From Nerophis ophidion (taxonomy: Eukaryota > Chordata > Actinopteri > Syngnathiformes > Syngnathidae), in the NCBI RefSeq assembly GCF_033978795.1, contig NC_084634.1, positions 18,378,095 through 18,442,094 on the forward strand: a stretch of DNA of 64,000 nt. The letters are read 5' to 3'. Each line of letters opens with the position of its first letter. Within the stretch, counting starts at the first letter, position 1. The notes beneath the pieces are model-generated. The model ran no database searches. It was not told where the DNA came from and was given only the letters and a program-made list of their open reading frames with translations. The position numbers and the translations under genes are program-made. This document shows, one piece after another, positions 50,952 to 62,687 of this stretch.

Positions 50952-52752
50952 AGGCCTACTGAAATTAGATGTTCTTACTTAAACGGGCATAGCAGGTCCA
51001 TTCTATGTGTCATACTTGAACATTTCGCGATATTTCTATATTTTTGCTGAAAGGATTTAGTAGAGTTAGGGTTAGATAAAGTTCACAACTTTTGGTCGCT
51101 AATAAAAAAGCCTTGCGTTTACCGGAAGTAGCAGACGATGTGCGCGTGACGTCACGGGTTGTAGGGCTCCTCACATTGTTTATCATATGCCAGTGGTTCT
51201 CAGACTGTTTTCAGTGATGTACCCCCTGTGAAATTTTTTTTAATTCAAATACCCCCTAATCCAGTGTTTCTTAACCTTTTTTCAGAGATGTACCCCCTGT
51301 GAACATTTTTTTTAATTCAAGTACCCCCTAATCAGAGCCAAACATTTTTGGTTGAAAAAAAAGAGATAAAGAAGTAAAATACAGCACTATGTCATCAGTT
51401 TCTGATTTATTAAATTGTATAACAGTGCAAAATATTGCTCATTTGTAGTGGTCTTTCTTGAACTATTTGGAAAAAAAGATGTACAAATAACTAAAAACTT
51501 GTTGAAAAATGAGCAAGTGATTCAAATATAAATAAAGATTTCTACACATAGAAGTAATCATCAACTTAAAGTGCCCTCTTTGGGGATTGTAATAGAGATC
51601 CATCTGGATTCATGAACTTAATTCTAAACATGTTTTCACAAAAAAAGAAATCTTTAACATCAATATTTGTGGAACATGTCCACAAAAAATCGAGCTGTGA
51701 ATATTACATTAATGCATTTCTTTTCACACAGTTTATGAACTTACATTCATATTTTGTTGAAGTATTATTCAAAGAATATATTTATAAAGGATTTTTGGAT
51801 TATTGCTTTTTTTTTTAGAATATTTAAAAAAAATCTCAGGTACCCCTTGGCCTACATTCAAGTACCTCCAGGGGTACGCGTACCTCCATTTGAGAACCAC
51901 TGTCATATGCCACCAGCAGCAAGAGCGATTCGGACCGAGAAAGCGACGATTTCCCCATTAATTTGAGTGAGGATGAAAGATTCGTGGATGAGGAAAGTTA
52001 AAGTGAAGCACTGAAAAAAAAAAAAGGTGACGGCAGTGGGAGCGATTCAGATGTTATTAGACACATTTACTAGGATAATTCTGGAACATCCCTTATCTGC
52101 TTATTGTGTTAATAGTGTTTTAGTGAGATTATAAAGTCATACCTGAAAGTCAGAGGGCTGGGGGGACCGCCAGTGTCTCTGAGAGAAGCCATTGGAGGAG
52201 CCAAGATCCCAGCTGCCTTTTTGACAGCTGCAGGAGGAGGTCGAATAATCCGCTCAAGTCTCTGGTAAGAGATGACTTAATATCACAATTTTCCCATCCA
52301 AAAACTTGCTGGTTGACATGTGGTAGAGAAACATGTTCGCTAAAGCTTCACAACATACAAAGAAACACCGGCTGTGTATCAGTTGCTAAAGGCAGCTGCA
52401 ATCCACCGCTTTCCCCCAACAGCATTCTTCTTTATAGTCTCCATTATTAATTGAACAAGTTGCAAAAGGTTCAGCAACACAGATGTCCGAAATACCGTGC
52501 AATTGCGCGATGAAAAGAGGCGACTTTTAGCCGTAAGTGGTGCTGGACTAAAATGTCCTCTACAATGCGTGAAGTCATGCACACGCGTCATCATACCGCA
52601 ACGTTTTAGCATATTACTTCCGCGTGAAATTTAAAATTGCAATTTAGTAAACTAAACCGGCCGTATTGGCATGTGTTGCAATGTTAATATTTCATCATTG
52701 ATATATAAACTATCAGACTGCGTGGTGGGTCGTAGTGGGTTTCAGTAGGCCT
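50952..52752. mobile_element. TTAA-flanked TIR element with hAT insertion
   Basis: Termini AGGCCTACTGAAA and TTTCAGTAGGCCT, with TTAA at 50948-50951 and 52753-52756. It is co-linear with 37238-38359 (cattctatgtgtcatacttg, gaccgagaaagcgacgattt, gactgcgtggt). It is interrupted by the hAT element at 51191-51902. Without that insertion and one duplicate it is about 1.08 kb. Confidence 0.9.
51191..51902. mobile_element. hAT-type element, perfect target duplication
   Basis: Termini are CAGTGGTTCTCAGACTG and tttgagaaCCACTG. The duplication TCATATGC lies at 51183-51190 and 51903-51910 (8 of 8). It is the same family as 19616-20850 in reverse. Its first ~71 bp are duplicated in tandem (51191-51261 and 51262-51333). 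Confidence 0.95.
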
Positions 52753-52952
52753 TTAACTTTTTGTTAATCACCTGGAAGATTAAACATTTATTTATATCCA
52801 GCAATCTCAGAGATTGTGATGAAAGATACATAATATATTATTAGACATCCACTATATAGAATACAATTAATGCGGATGAATCCCTCATTAATATACACAT
52901 ATAGTTTAATGTTATTGTTTGCTTCCTAACAGAAGCTAACAATATTCTAGTC

Positions 52953-53483
52953 CAGGGGTGTTAAAGGTACGGCCCGAGGGCTGAATCAGGCCCGCGAAAA
53001 GGTTTTATCCGGCCCCCAAATGTAAAAATGAGCTGAAAATTTTTAATAAATGCATCTGCTGTTCTAAATGTGTCCACTAGATGTTGCAATAGAAATTATT
53101 TGTATCTTTATAGATTATGCTACATATGGAAAAAAATCAATAAATAAACATGTTAGTACACCAGTCGAGGAAAATGATCAAACTACAAGAATGACATCCT
53201 GTAATTGGATTTTGATATTATTTTTTATCTTGATAACTGATGAATATTATCAAATAATTTATTCAGAAGGTGTAAATAAGGACAAAAAAAGATAGAGTAC
53301 TATTAACCGCAACATTATGATTTGTACATTTTCCAAGTGTGCTTGTTGTATTTCTATACAAAGAAAACAATCTGAAGTTGGTTTTTTTTTAAGTTATCGT
53401 GCCGTGATTTTGCCAGTCCGGCCTACTTGGGAGTAGATTTTTCTCCATGTGGCCCCCCATCTAAAATGTCTATGACACTTCTG
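52953..53483. mobile_element. hAT-type MITE, perfect target duplication
   Basis: Left end CAGGGGTGTTAAAGGTACGG and right end aaatgtctatgacacttCTG. The duplication TTCTAGTC lies at 52945-52952 and 53484-53491 (8 of 8). Subterminal ggcccgagggctgaatcagg and cggcctacttgggag are GC-rich while the core is AT-rich. Confidence 0.9.
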
Positions 53484-53489
53484 TTCTAG

Positions 53490-54030
53490 TCATTGCCGTT
53501 GTGTCCTTCTCCCACCTTGCTCCCAGTGCCACGCACTCTGGTGTTAATTACATGTAAATAATTGGTTTTCTCAATGTAAAGCGCAATTTAAATATATCCA
53601 TTCAATCAATCAATCAATCAATGTTTACTTATATAGCCCTAAATCACTAGTGTCTCAAAGGGCTGCACAAACCACCACGACATCATTCATCCATTGTCTA
53701 CCGCTTGTCCCTTTCGGGGTCCCGGGGGGTGCTTGAGCCTATCTCTGTTACATTCGGGCGGTAGGCAGCGTACACCCTGGACAAGTCGTCACCTAATGCA
53801 TTTCAAATTATTTTTATTGACCTGGTATTTATGGTCATAATATTTGTACACAAATATAAGACTTGTCCAGGGTGTACCCTGCCTACCACCCGAATGCAAC
53901 TGAGATTGGCTCCAGCGACCCCAAAAAAAGGGACAAGCGGTAGAAAATCGATGGATGGAAATATAGAAGGCTAGGAGAAAATAGAGTAGACTGAAGGGAC
54001 AAGCAGTAGAAAATGGATGGATGGATGAAG
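53490..54030. mobile_element. Cluster of SINE, LINE-tail and (TGGA)n fragments
   Basis: 53490-53600 is the 3' part of the 40626-40875 SINE subfamily. 53605-53680 is a reverse LINE tail (tcaatcaatcaatcaatcaa, tgtttacttatatagcccta, gtgtctcaaagggctgcaca). 53690-53795 is a (TGGA)n repeat in reverse. 53855-53960 and 53995-54030 are forward fragments. Confidence 0.7.
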
Positions 54031-54099
54031 TAAACCTTTATAAGTACCGCAAAAGGGACATTAGACATTAAAACAAAAACTGAAACACCAGAATATTTA

Positions 54100-55140
54100 T
54101 GTATATAGTATTTACACTTGTACAAAACTAAGTACATCTGTAACTAGAATGTACAATTCCGGTATGATATGTGTGCGCAGAACGGAAATGCTTGAATGTC
54201 CAGGGTGAGTGAAGTGTGTGGATGTTGGAACGATTCGAATCACATGAGAAATGTGAGATATGCAGTAGATTGTAAATTGCCCATTCATTGTTAATGGAGA
54301 GACAAATTTCCAGGAAAACCTGTAATTTCGGGAAAGAGAAAACATGTTTTGCATTTGATGTATCAGAAGAGTAGTGTGGGTGGATGGTTGTAAGGTCGGA
54401 ATCGGGTTTTAAAATGTTGCATGTTTTTGACAATATAAGGCACTGTAGAATGATTATTTTCCTGGAAATTTTGCAAAAACAGTGATATTTTTAAAACATT
54501 GAAACCAGCACAATTGGTTGAGGTGGAGGCGTGTCCAGGGTGTACCCTGCCTTCTGCTTGAATGCAGCTGAGATAGGCTCCAGCACCCCTGCGACCCCGA
54601 AAGGGCAAAGCGGTAAAAAATGGATGGATGGATAGCACAATTGTCCCAGATGATATGAATGGGTTGGTGTTGGATTTTTTGGAATCCGTTGAAAAACGTT
54701 GACGTAGTAACAGTTTCAATTGAGAATGGGTATTTCTGAATTCCTGGAATTTCAAGAAAACTGTGAACTTGTATGGGGGGAAAAAATAGGAGCGTTTGTT
54801 GTTCCAACTAAGAGGAATGTTTTGAAGGTGTAATTGGAATTTGGACTCTGAAAACTTTTCAGGAAGAGGGGATAATAGGGCTTTGGGATTCTCGGAATTC
54901 CTGGAATTGTTTTTAACTTGGAAAATAGTTGTTTGATGGTCCAAGGTGAGTGGAGTGTGTGCATGGTGGAATGGTGAGAAATGTGGGCGTTGTGTATGTT
55001 TGAAAATTGGCCCTTTTTTTTTTCAATGGGCAAAATGTCTCGGAAAACAGGGAATTCTGGGTAAACCGGAATATTTATATTAAAAAATTGGGGAGAGCTC
55101 ATGATTCCCTGTCACTTCAAACGTTTTGATACTTGAACTG
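54100..55140. repeat. Dispersed repeat with internally duplicated block
   Basis: The block aatgtccagggtgagtgaag, tgtgtggatgttggaacg, gagaaatgtgag, aattgcccattca recurs at 54190-54330 and, diverged, at 54935-55040. ggaattcctggaat-like motifs recur at 54460, 54740 and 54895. 54525-54635 is a (TGGA)n fragment (+). The 193-codon antisense frame spans these repeats and is not a gene. Confidence 0.55.
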
Positions 55141-55289
55141 TGGGCTGTGGAGCACGCCAAACTTCTGCAGCAGAATAATAATAATAATAAATATAAGTTT
55201 TTTTGTGTAGAATCATAAATATATGACTACTTGGACAAGTGGCTTCATAACAGAATACGAGTTTACTGTAGTATTACTAAGTTTGACTT

Positions 55290-55655
55290 TTTTTTTAGCT
55301 TAGCTTTTTACTTAAAAATGCATAAGATAGTCGATTTTCGAATGAATTGCAATTCTTATTCGTAACGTTTTTTAATCGATTCAAAAAAATTTAAAATATA
55401 TATATATATAACTTTTTTGGAACTTGTATTTATTAAATGATTGGCAATAATGTTATTAAACTAAAACCAGTTTTCTATTAAATAACGTAGAAATTCATCA
55501 GAGCTTATTGAGGAATGTAGTTAATCATAGAACTGGCACCCAATGTTATTAAAAAGTATGGATTTTGAATTAAGAATCGTTTTGAATCGAATTGTTACCC
55601 CCAAGAATTGAGTTGAATCGTGTGGTGCCCAAAATATTAACAGCCCTATAAATTA
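55290..55655 (-). mobile_element. CGATTC-type element end
   Basis: Contains ttttgaatcgaattgttacc, cccaagaattgagttgaatc, gtgtggtgcccaaaatatta and acagccctataa. It is the reverse of the left end at 18127. Upstream is tcgattttcgaatgaattgc. Confidence 0.6.
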
Positions 55656-55839
55656 GGCTAAATACATAGAATATACCCATCCATTTTCTACTGCTTATTC
55701 CCTTAAAAAACCTGATGGAAAGAAGCTGTATATTTAGTAGCTCAATGTGGCAAGGGATGACTGTACTCTAACAATTACCATCTTTATTGTCTTTTTGTTC
55801 ATAATAAATTAAACGTAACATAAGTAAAAATATGTATAT

Positions 55840-56224
55840 TGCAGCCAATCTGATCCCACGTGTTCGAACCTCCTGCTCAGGTACCTCGGCTGCTTGAGCT
55901 ATCCGAGGATTAATTAAGGCCGCGGCGACAGATGGCCATGGAGACGTCTCCACTGTTGTGTCAGCCGCCAGTCTAAACACAGATAAACGCCTCCAGAGCT
56001 TGGAGCGAGAGCTTGGGGGGGGCGCTAGCAAGGCCTGCCAATAGCGATTAGCTGTGTGAACTCAGGAGTGGAGGGAGGAGGGCTGCCATGTCTACGACAC
56101 CAGTGGCTGTTTGACCTGAGCTTTAAAGGTGTCTAAACTAGCACAGGTCATTTTCTACTTTTTAATACGTCTGACTCACAAAACCTGCAAATTGCATCCC
56201 AGAAAAGCCCAGGCATGGCTGTTC
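55840..56224. other. Unique, repeat-free island in presumed pals1 intron 1
   Basis: About 385 bp with balanced composition and no resemblance to the other repeats in the window. It contains gGGATTAATTAAGG (55907-55920 region), which holds an OTX/CRX-like GGATTA overlapping a palindromic homeodomain site TTAATTAA. It is a candidate conserved non-coding element; function is unproven. The island seems to continue at 56396-56640 beyond a LINE tail. Confidence 0.3.
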
Positions 56225-56395
56225 AAGTGTGTCAAGAATGGCATCCACATTAATCAAATGAATTGATTAACGTGGACCCCGACTTAAACAAGTTGAAAAA
56301 CTTATTCGGGTATTACCATTTAGTGGTCAATTGTACGGAATATGTACTGAACTGTGCAATCTACTAATAAAAGTATCAATCAATCAATGCCTAAA
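56225..56395 (+). mobile_element. LINE 3' tail with (CAAT)n
   Basis: Contains gattaacgtggaccccgact, taaacaagttgaaaaactta, tcgggtattaccatttagtg, actgtgcaatctactaataa and aagtatcaatcaatcaat. It is the inverse of 26582-26700. Confidence 0.8.
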
Positions 56396-56440
56396 GTCAC
56401 ATTTTAATTGAGCTGCTCCTGACCAAGGGACAGCGAGGAC

Positions 56441-56528
56441 ATGCGTACTCCGGTCGAGGACTGGATGAGGGATTTTAGGGGACTGAGGCCAGAGAGCTTT
56501 CCATACTCTGAGTATAGATTAGTGCAAG
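56441..56528 (+). other. Exon-like open segment of unknown status
   Basis: An ATG with G at -3 and an upstream in-frame TGA opens 29 codons, beginning MRTPVEDWMRDFRG. It runs to a consensus donor, gtgcaag|gtaagag, at 56529. I do not recognise the peptide. Splicing it to the pals1 coding exon would meet a stop at 62592 and gives no extension, so at best it could be an alternative 5' exon or a separate transcript. It may be chance. Confidence 0.15.
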
Positions 56529-56639
56529 GTAAGAGCGAGCAAACATCAGCCTACTTAAAGTGTGCAGAAAGTGAAAGGCAGGCGGTATAAAAGCACAATT
56601 GTATCTAATATGATTCACAGGAGAGTCACAGTATTACAA

Positions 56640-58110
56640 GTAGAGGGGTCAAAAAATGTATTCTTATTTGTAACGGTTCTTAATGGATTCCCCCAAAAAA
56701 TTGTAGTTCTAAAAATCTAATTTAGATTATTTTTTTATCTGTCCTGGGTGGAGTTTGCTTGTTCTCCCCGTGACTCACATGGGTTCCCTCCGGGTACTAG
56801 GGCTTCCTACCACCTCCAAAGACCTGCACCTGGGGATATGTTGATTGGCAACACTAAATTGGCCCTAGAGTGTGAATGTTGTCTGTCTATCTGCGTTGGC
56901 CCTGTGATGAGGTGGCGACTTGTCCAGAGTGTACGACGCCTTCCGCCCGTGTGCAGCTGGGATAGGCTCCAGTACCCCCGCGACCCCGTAAGGGCCAAGC
57001 GGTAGAAAAATGGATGGATGGATGTTCTTTCCAGCCACTCAGGCAAATCATCTTGTTGATGTGGAGCCAAAATCTTCAAACTACAGCCCGCAGGCCAAGT
57101 GTGGGCCGCCAAAGTCTTCAAATTGGGCCGCAGAATAATTACGAATCTTCCTCGGAGGGAGGTTGCATTAATTTCAAAAGTCTGACTATTTTGGTGCTGC
57201 TTTCTGTTGTCAACTAGTGGACAACATGAGTCTTTTTATCTTTAAATATGTCCACGCGGAACATTTACTTGTACAAACTAGTGCAAACAACCTTCCATAG
57301 CTAGTTATGGTGCGAAAAAAAAATCCAACCTAGTCATTCAACATTGTGGACATTATAAAAAAACGCCCATTCACCATAAATACAATCAAAATCCCACCCA
57401 ATTAAATCTATTCCAAAGCATGATGGTAAAATTGCAAAACGCTCTCCATATTTATCCACGTATAGCGCATTTTAGCTGCCCGATATTTCTGATTGATTAC
57501 AAAACTTTAAGAAGGTTGTCACGGAAGTAGACAAGGTAGGAACTTTCACATACACTTAATATCCAATTATAATTATTATTAAATAGATATCCATTATATT
57601 AATATAATATGTACACATATATATGTATGTATGTATGTATGTGTGTATGCATGTATGTATGTATATGTATGCGGCCCCCAAGTCAAAACTGTTTGAAAAC
57701 TTCTGATGTAGATGATTATATCTGCTTTGCAGATGTACTTTAAAAAAAGAGAAAGGTTGGATACTTCTCTGTTACCTTATTTGTATTTGACTTTATTAAA
57801 TATTTGGGTAGAATTTTGTCAAAGTGAATTAGTGAAGTGAATTATATTTATATAGCGCTTTTCTCTAGTGACTCAAAGCATTTTTACATAGTGAAAAACA
57901 AAAATAGTTTTCTTTTAAGTCATTTAAATTCATCAGAGCTGGTTATCTATTTTATGGAGGAATGCAGTTAATTCAACAACTGGCATCCAATGTTATTAAA
58001 AAGTTTTGATTTTTAATTGAGAAACAATTTTGAATTGCATCGTTACCCCCAAGACTCGAACTGAATTGTGTGGTGGCCAAAGATTCACCAAACTAATTAC
58101 AAGTGTTGTG
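56640..58110. mobile_element. Composite: CGATTC-type element with inserted repeats
   Basis: The left part at ~56645-56735 and the right end at 58005-58085 (ttgaattgcatcgttacccc, caagactcgaactgaattgt, gtggtggccaaagattcacc) belong to the same family as 55290-55655. Inside are a (TGGA)n repeat (56745-57027), a piece of the element shared with 10145-11240 (57060-57700) and a SINE tail (57828-57890, reverse). Confidence 0.55.
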
Positions 58111-58179
58111 TTGTGCACTTCCACGCGACAACAAAGCTATAGCTAAATAGAATGCAGTAGTTTAATATAAGGTGGGTAC

Positions 58180-58759
58180 AGAATTCGGTACTGTTTTGGC
58201 ACGGACCGGATCCTGCAGGTCCTACCGTGCGCCGATTTTTGTCAAATCCATCGGTGCCGACGCCACGTCACAGCCGGTTGCCGGCGCTTGGCGATCACTC
58301 CAGCAGCACTCAGAGCGGACTCAGCCAAACTACCCCTAGGTAATGTTGCAATTGTCAACGCCAACAAAGAAAGTCGATCCATTTTCTACCGCTTGTCCAT
58401 TTCAGGGCCGCGGGGGGTTGCTGGAGTGTTGGAAGTGTTACTTTTCCCACATATAACACTTAATGAAGACAAGATGGCGTCTACATATTAGTTATGATTG
58501 TTCCTTTCGGGTCAGTGTTGAAACTTTTAGCAGCTTCTGCTCTGGGATATTGCACATTTTATTTTTTTATAGGGCTGCTGCTATCGATTATTTTAGTAAT
58601 TGATTAATCAATTAGTTTGTTCAAATAATTGCCAGATAGTGATAAGCGCTAGCAATTTGTGTGCTGGTTGCCAAATAGCGATTTGTGTTCTGGTTGCCAG
58701 CTAGCGATTTGCAGACTAGTTGTCAGCTGAACAATATATTAAAAAATATTATATGGCTG
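58180..58759. other. pals1 intron 1: repeat fragments upstream of the LINE
   Basis: 58180-58370 has gaattcggtactgttttggc, acggaccggatcctgcaggt and actccagcagcactcagagc, related to 21310-21480. 58375-58430 is a reverse (TGGA)n fragment. 58640-58725 has three repeats of tgctggttgccaaatagcga-like sequence. Confidence 0.5.
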
Positions 58760-61610
58760 GATATAGTCGGACTCACCTCGACGCACAGCAAGGGCTCTGG
58801 AACCAGCTCTCTCAAGAGGGGCTGGACTCTCTTCCACACTGACGTTGCACGCAGTGAGAGGCGACGAGCTGGGGTAGCAATTCTTGTTGCCCCCCGGCTC
58901 AAAGCCTGTACATTGGAGTTCAACCCAGTGGACGAGAGGGTAGCTTTCCTCCGCCTTCGGGTGGGGAGACGGGTCCTGACTGTTGTTTGTGCTTACTCAC
59001 CAGACAGCAGTTCAGAGTACCCACCCTTTTTGGGTACACTCGAGGGAGTACTGGAAAGTGCTCCCCCGGGTGATTCCGTTATCCTACTGGGGGACTTCAA
59101 CGCTCATGTTGGCAATGACAGTGAAACCTGGAGAGGCGTGATTGGGAAGAATGGCCGCGCGGATCTGAACCCGAGTTGTGTTTTGTTATTGGACTTTAGT
59201 GCTAGTCACAGATTGCCCATAAGAAACCCCATATTCAAACATAAGGGTGTCCATATGTGCACTTGGCACCAGGACACCCTAGGCCGCAGTTCCATGATTG
59301 ACTTTGTAGTTGTGTCATTGGATTTGTGGCCTCATGTTTTGGACACTCGGGTGAAGAGAGGGGCGGAGCTTTCTACCGATCACCACCTAGTGGTGAGTTG
59401 GCTACGATGGTGGGGGAGGATACCGGACAGACCTGGCAGGCCCAAACGCATTGTGAGGGTCTGCTGGGAACGTCTGGCAGAGTCTCCTGTCAGAGAGAGT
59501 TTCAATTCCCACCTCCGGAAGAACTTTGAACATGTCACGAGGGAGGTGCTGGACACTGAGTCCGAGTAGACCATGTTCCACACCTCTATTGTCGGGGCCG
59601 CTGATTGGAGGTGTGGCCGCAAGGTAGTTGGTGCCTGTCGTGGCGGTAATCCTAGAACCCGTTGGTGGACACTGGCGGTGAGGGATGCCGTCAAACTGAA
59701 GAAGGAGTCATATCGGGTTCTTTTGGCTCATAGGACTCTGGAGGCAGTGGAGAAGTACCGACAGGCCAAGCGGTGTGCAGCTTCAGCAGTTGCGGAGGCA
59801 ATAACTCGGACAAGAGAGGAGTTCGGGGAAGCCATGGAAAACTGCTTCCGGACGGCTTCGAAGCGATTCTGGACCTCCATCCGCCGCCTCAGGAAGGGGA
59901 AGCAGTGCACTGTCAACACCGTGTAAGGTGCGGATGGTGTTCTGCTGACCTCGACTGCGGATGTTTTGGATCGGTGGAAGGAATACTTCGAAGACCTCCT
60001 CAATCCCACCATCACGTCTTCCTATGAGAAAGCAGTGCCTGGGGAATCTGTGGTGGGCTCTCCTATTTCTGGGGCTGAGGTTGCCGAGGTGGTTAAAAAG
60101 CTCCTCGGTGGCAAGGCCCAGGGGGTGGATGAGATCCGCCCGGAGTTCTTTAAGGCTCTGGATCCTGTGGGTCTGTCTTGGTTGACAAGACTCTGCAGCA
60201 TCGCGTGGACATTGGGGGCGGTACCTCTGGATTGGCAGACCGGGGTGGTGGTTCCTCTCTTTAAGAAGGGGAACCGGAGGCTGTGTTCCAACAATCGTGG
60301 GATCACACTCCTCAGCCTTCCCGGTAAGGTCTATTCAGGTGTACTGGAGAGGAGTTTACGCCGGATAGTCAAATCTCGGATTCAGGAGGAACATTGTGGT
60401 TTTTGTCCTGGCCGTGGAACTGTGGACCAGCTCTATACTCTCGGCAGGGTCCTTGAGGGTGCATGGGAGTTTGCCCAACCAGTCTACATGTGCTTTGTGG
60501 ACTTGAAGAAGGCATTCGACCGTGTCCCTCGGGAAGTCCTGTGGGGAGTGCTCAGAGAGTATGGGGTATCGGACTGTCTGATTGTGGCAGTCCGTTCCCT
60601 GTACGATCAGTGTCAGAGCTTGGTCCGCATTGCTGGCAGTAAGTCGGACACGTTTCCAGTGAGAGTTGGACTCTGCCAAGGCTGTCCTTTGTCACCGATT
60701 CTGTTCATAACTTTTATGGACAGAATTTCTTGGCGCAGTCAAGGCGTTGAGGGGTTCCGGTTTGGTGGCCGCAGGTTTGGTCTCTGCCGTTTGCAGATGA
60801 TGTGGTCCTGATGGCTTCATCTGGCCGGGATCTTCAGCTCTCACTGGATCGGTTCGCAGCCGAGTGTGAAGCGACCAGGGTGGGAATCATCACCTCCAAG
60901 TCCGAGTCCATGGTTCTCGCTCGGAAAAGGGTGGAGTGCCATCTCCGGGTTGAGGAGGAGACCCTGCCCCAAGTGGAGGAGTTCAAGTACCTCGGAGTCT
61001 TGCTCACGAGTGAGGGAAGAGTGGATCGCGAGATCGACAGGCGGATCGGTGTGGCGTCTTCAGTAATGCTGACGCTTTATCGATCCGTTGTGGTGAAGAA
61101 GGAGCTGAGCCGGAAGGCAGAGCGCTCAATTTTCCGGTCGATCTACGTTCCCATCCCAACCTATGGTCTTGAGCTTTGGGTCCTGACCGAAAAGACAAAA
61201 TCACAGGTACAAGCGGCCGAAATTAGTTTCCTCCGCCGGGTGGCGGGGCTCTCCCTTAGAGATAGGGTGAGAAGCTCTGTCATCCGGGAGGAACTCAAAG
61301 TAAAGCCACTGCTCCTCCACGTCGAGAGGAGCCAGATGAGGTGGTTCGGGCATCTGGTCGGGATGCCACCCGAACACCTCCCTAGGAAGGTGTTTAGCGC
61401 ACGTCCAACCAGTAGGAGGCCATGGGGAAGAGCCAGGACACGTTGGGAAGACTATGTCTCCCGGCTGGCCTGGGAACGCCTTGGGATCCCCCGGAGAGAG
61501 CTGGACGAAGTGGCTCGGGAGAGGGAAGTCTTGGCTTCCCTGCTTAGGCTGCTGCCCCTGCGACCCAACCTCGGATAAGCGGAAGAAGATGGATGGATGG
61601 ATGCATATAT
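58760..61610 (+). pseudogene. Dead non-LTR retrotransposon (endonuclease + reverse transcriptase)
   Basis: Seen: an apurinic-type endonuclease part (LLGDFNAHVGND at ~59083; AELSTDHHLVVSW at ~59365). Then a reverse transcriptase with VDEIRPEFFKALD, RGITLLSLPGKVY, MCFVDLKKAFDRVPREVLW, GLCQGCPLSPILF and the catalytic FADD at 60790-60801. A C-terminal region (PTYGLELWVLTEK, FLRRVAGLSLRDRVRSS) follows. The start of the endonuclease is missing (5' truncation). TAG at 59567-59569, TAA at 59924-59926 and a frameshift just before FADD (~60770) break the frame. It ends ataagcggaagaagatggatggatggatg. This kind of LINE copies itself by target-primed reverse transcription; this copy cannot. Clade uncertain (RTE- or Rex1-like by memory). 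Confidence 0.92.
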
Positions 61611-61668
61611 GTTCTGTTAAAGCACTATTGGTAGCATAAGCTCGCCGGTGCTAATCTTTTTTTACATT

Positions 61669-62516
61669 TACCTTAAATTCCGGACTATAAACCGCTACTT
61701 TTTTTCCTATGTTTTGCGAATAATTTGTGGATTTTTCTTCGTTGACTACAATAATAAAAATAATTGTATGAAATAAACAAGCAAAACACTGAGAGGGTGT
61801 TTTTGATTGTTTTGGCTATGGCGCCATCTTTTAGACAAATTGGCTCTCTGTAGGTGCTGCAGTGTTCTTCCACTTATCGGTAATGCTTTTTTTTTTTTCA
61901 ACCAGAGTGATGTTCAGTCTTCTAGCTGTCCATAGCGTTTCTAATCATATGGCTTTTTCATTCATTACTCCAAGCAACGTTTGTAAGTTTTACAATATAC
62001 CGAAAACAATTCTTACTTACTAAACTGTCCCAGGTGAGATGTCTTTTAAAGTGTTTTCGTGCATATTTGTACATGCTATTGTAATGAAATGACCCAAGTG
62101 TTGTTAGCATTAGTTAATATGCTAACATGAGTGTTTGTGTTAGGATTATTAACCTATTATTCTTTTTGTATTGTTTCAGTTTCATAAATACCTCAGTAAA
62201 TTTATCAAGATGTCACCGTAGAGTGATTGAGTATGTTTAGCTGATTGGAGAGCGAGCTTCCACAGCTAGTGCGTCCATGACGATGACTTCTGTTTTGCCG
62301 TTTTACTGCCGTGTTATGGACACTGTTTGGAAACAATTAGGGTATGTAAATAAACCTTTATCAAATATTTTTGTGTAAATAACTCCATTTTGCAACGTAT
62401 GTATCTGCGGTGTATAGTCCGTTGCGGCTTATATATATTAAAACTAAATTTTCTTCTAAAAATTTAGTGGTTGCGGCTTATACCCAAGTGCGCTCTATGG
62501 TCCGGAAAATGCGGTA
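61669..62516. mobile_element. TIR element, TACC...TCCGGACTATAA type
   Basis: The left end taccttaaattccggactat, aaaccgc is inverted at the right as gcggcttatacc...ctatggtccggaaaatgcggta. It is the same family as 39459-40290 and 16591-17095. It ends 40 bp before the pals1 acceptor. Confidence 0.75.
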
Positions 62517-62556
62517 TTTACGTACATATTTACATTTATTCCTGCTTGTCTTTCAG

Positions 62557-62687
62557 CATGTGTGCAGCAGGAACTCAAAGGACTGTTGGTGTAAAATGGC
62601 CCCTGGTGAGAGAACCAGTTCCTCCTAACGTCCAAAGGAGCTCAGCTCGGACTGAAGTGCTGCGAGCCGTAGGCTAGCGGGGCAGGG
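62557..62687 (+). other. pals1: pals1 5' UTR part of first coding exon, with upstream ORFs
   Basis: A good acceptor (cctgcttgtctttcag) ends at 62556, so upstream non-coding exon(s) are expected. An in-frame TAG at 62670-62672 precedes the main ATG and fixes the start. An out-of-frame upstream ORF of 39 codons runs from ATG 62558 to TAG 62675-62677, stopping 10 bp before the main start. A second short upstream ORF begins at 62596 in a strong context (aaaATGG). Both could reduce initiation at the main ATG. Confidence 0.65.

Noticed and set aside
54363..54944. 193-codon antisense open frame
   Set aside because: Spans dispersed repeats and a (TGGA)n fragment; no motif.
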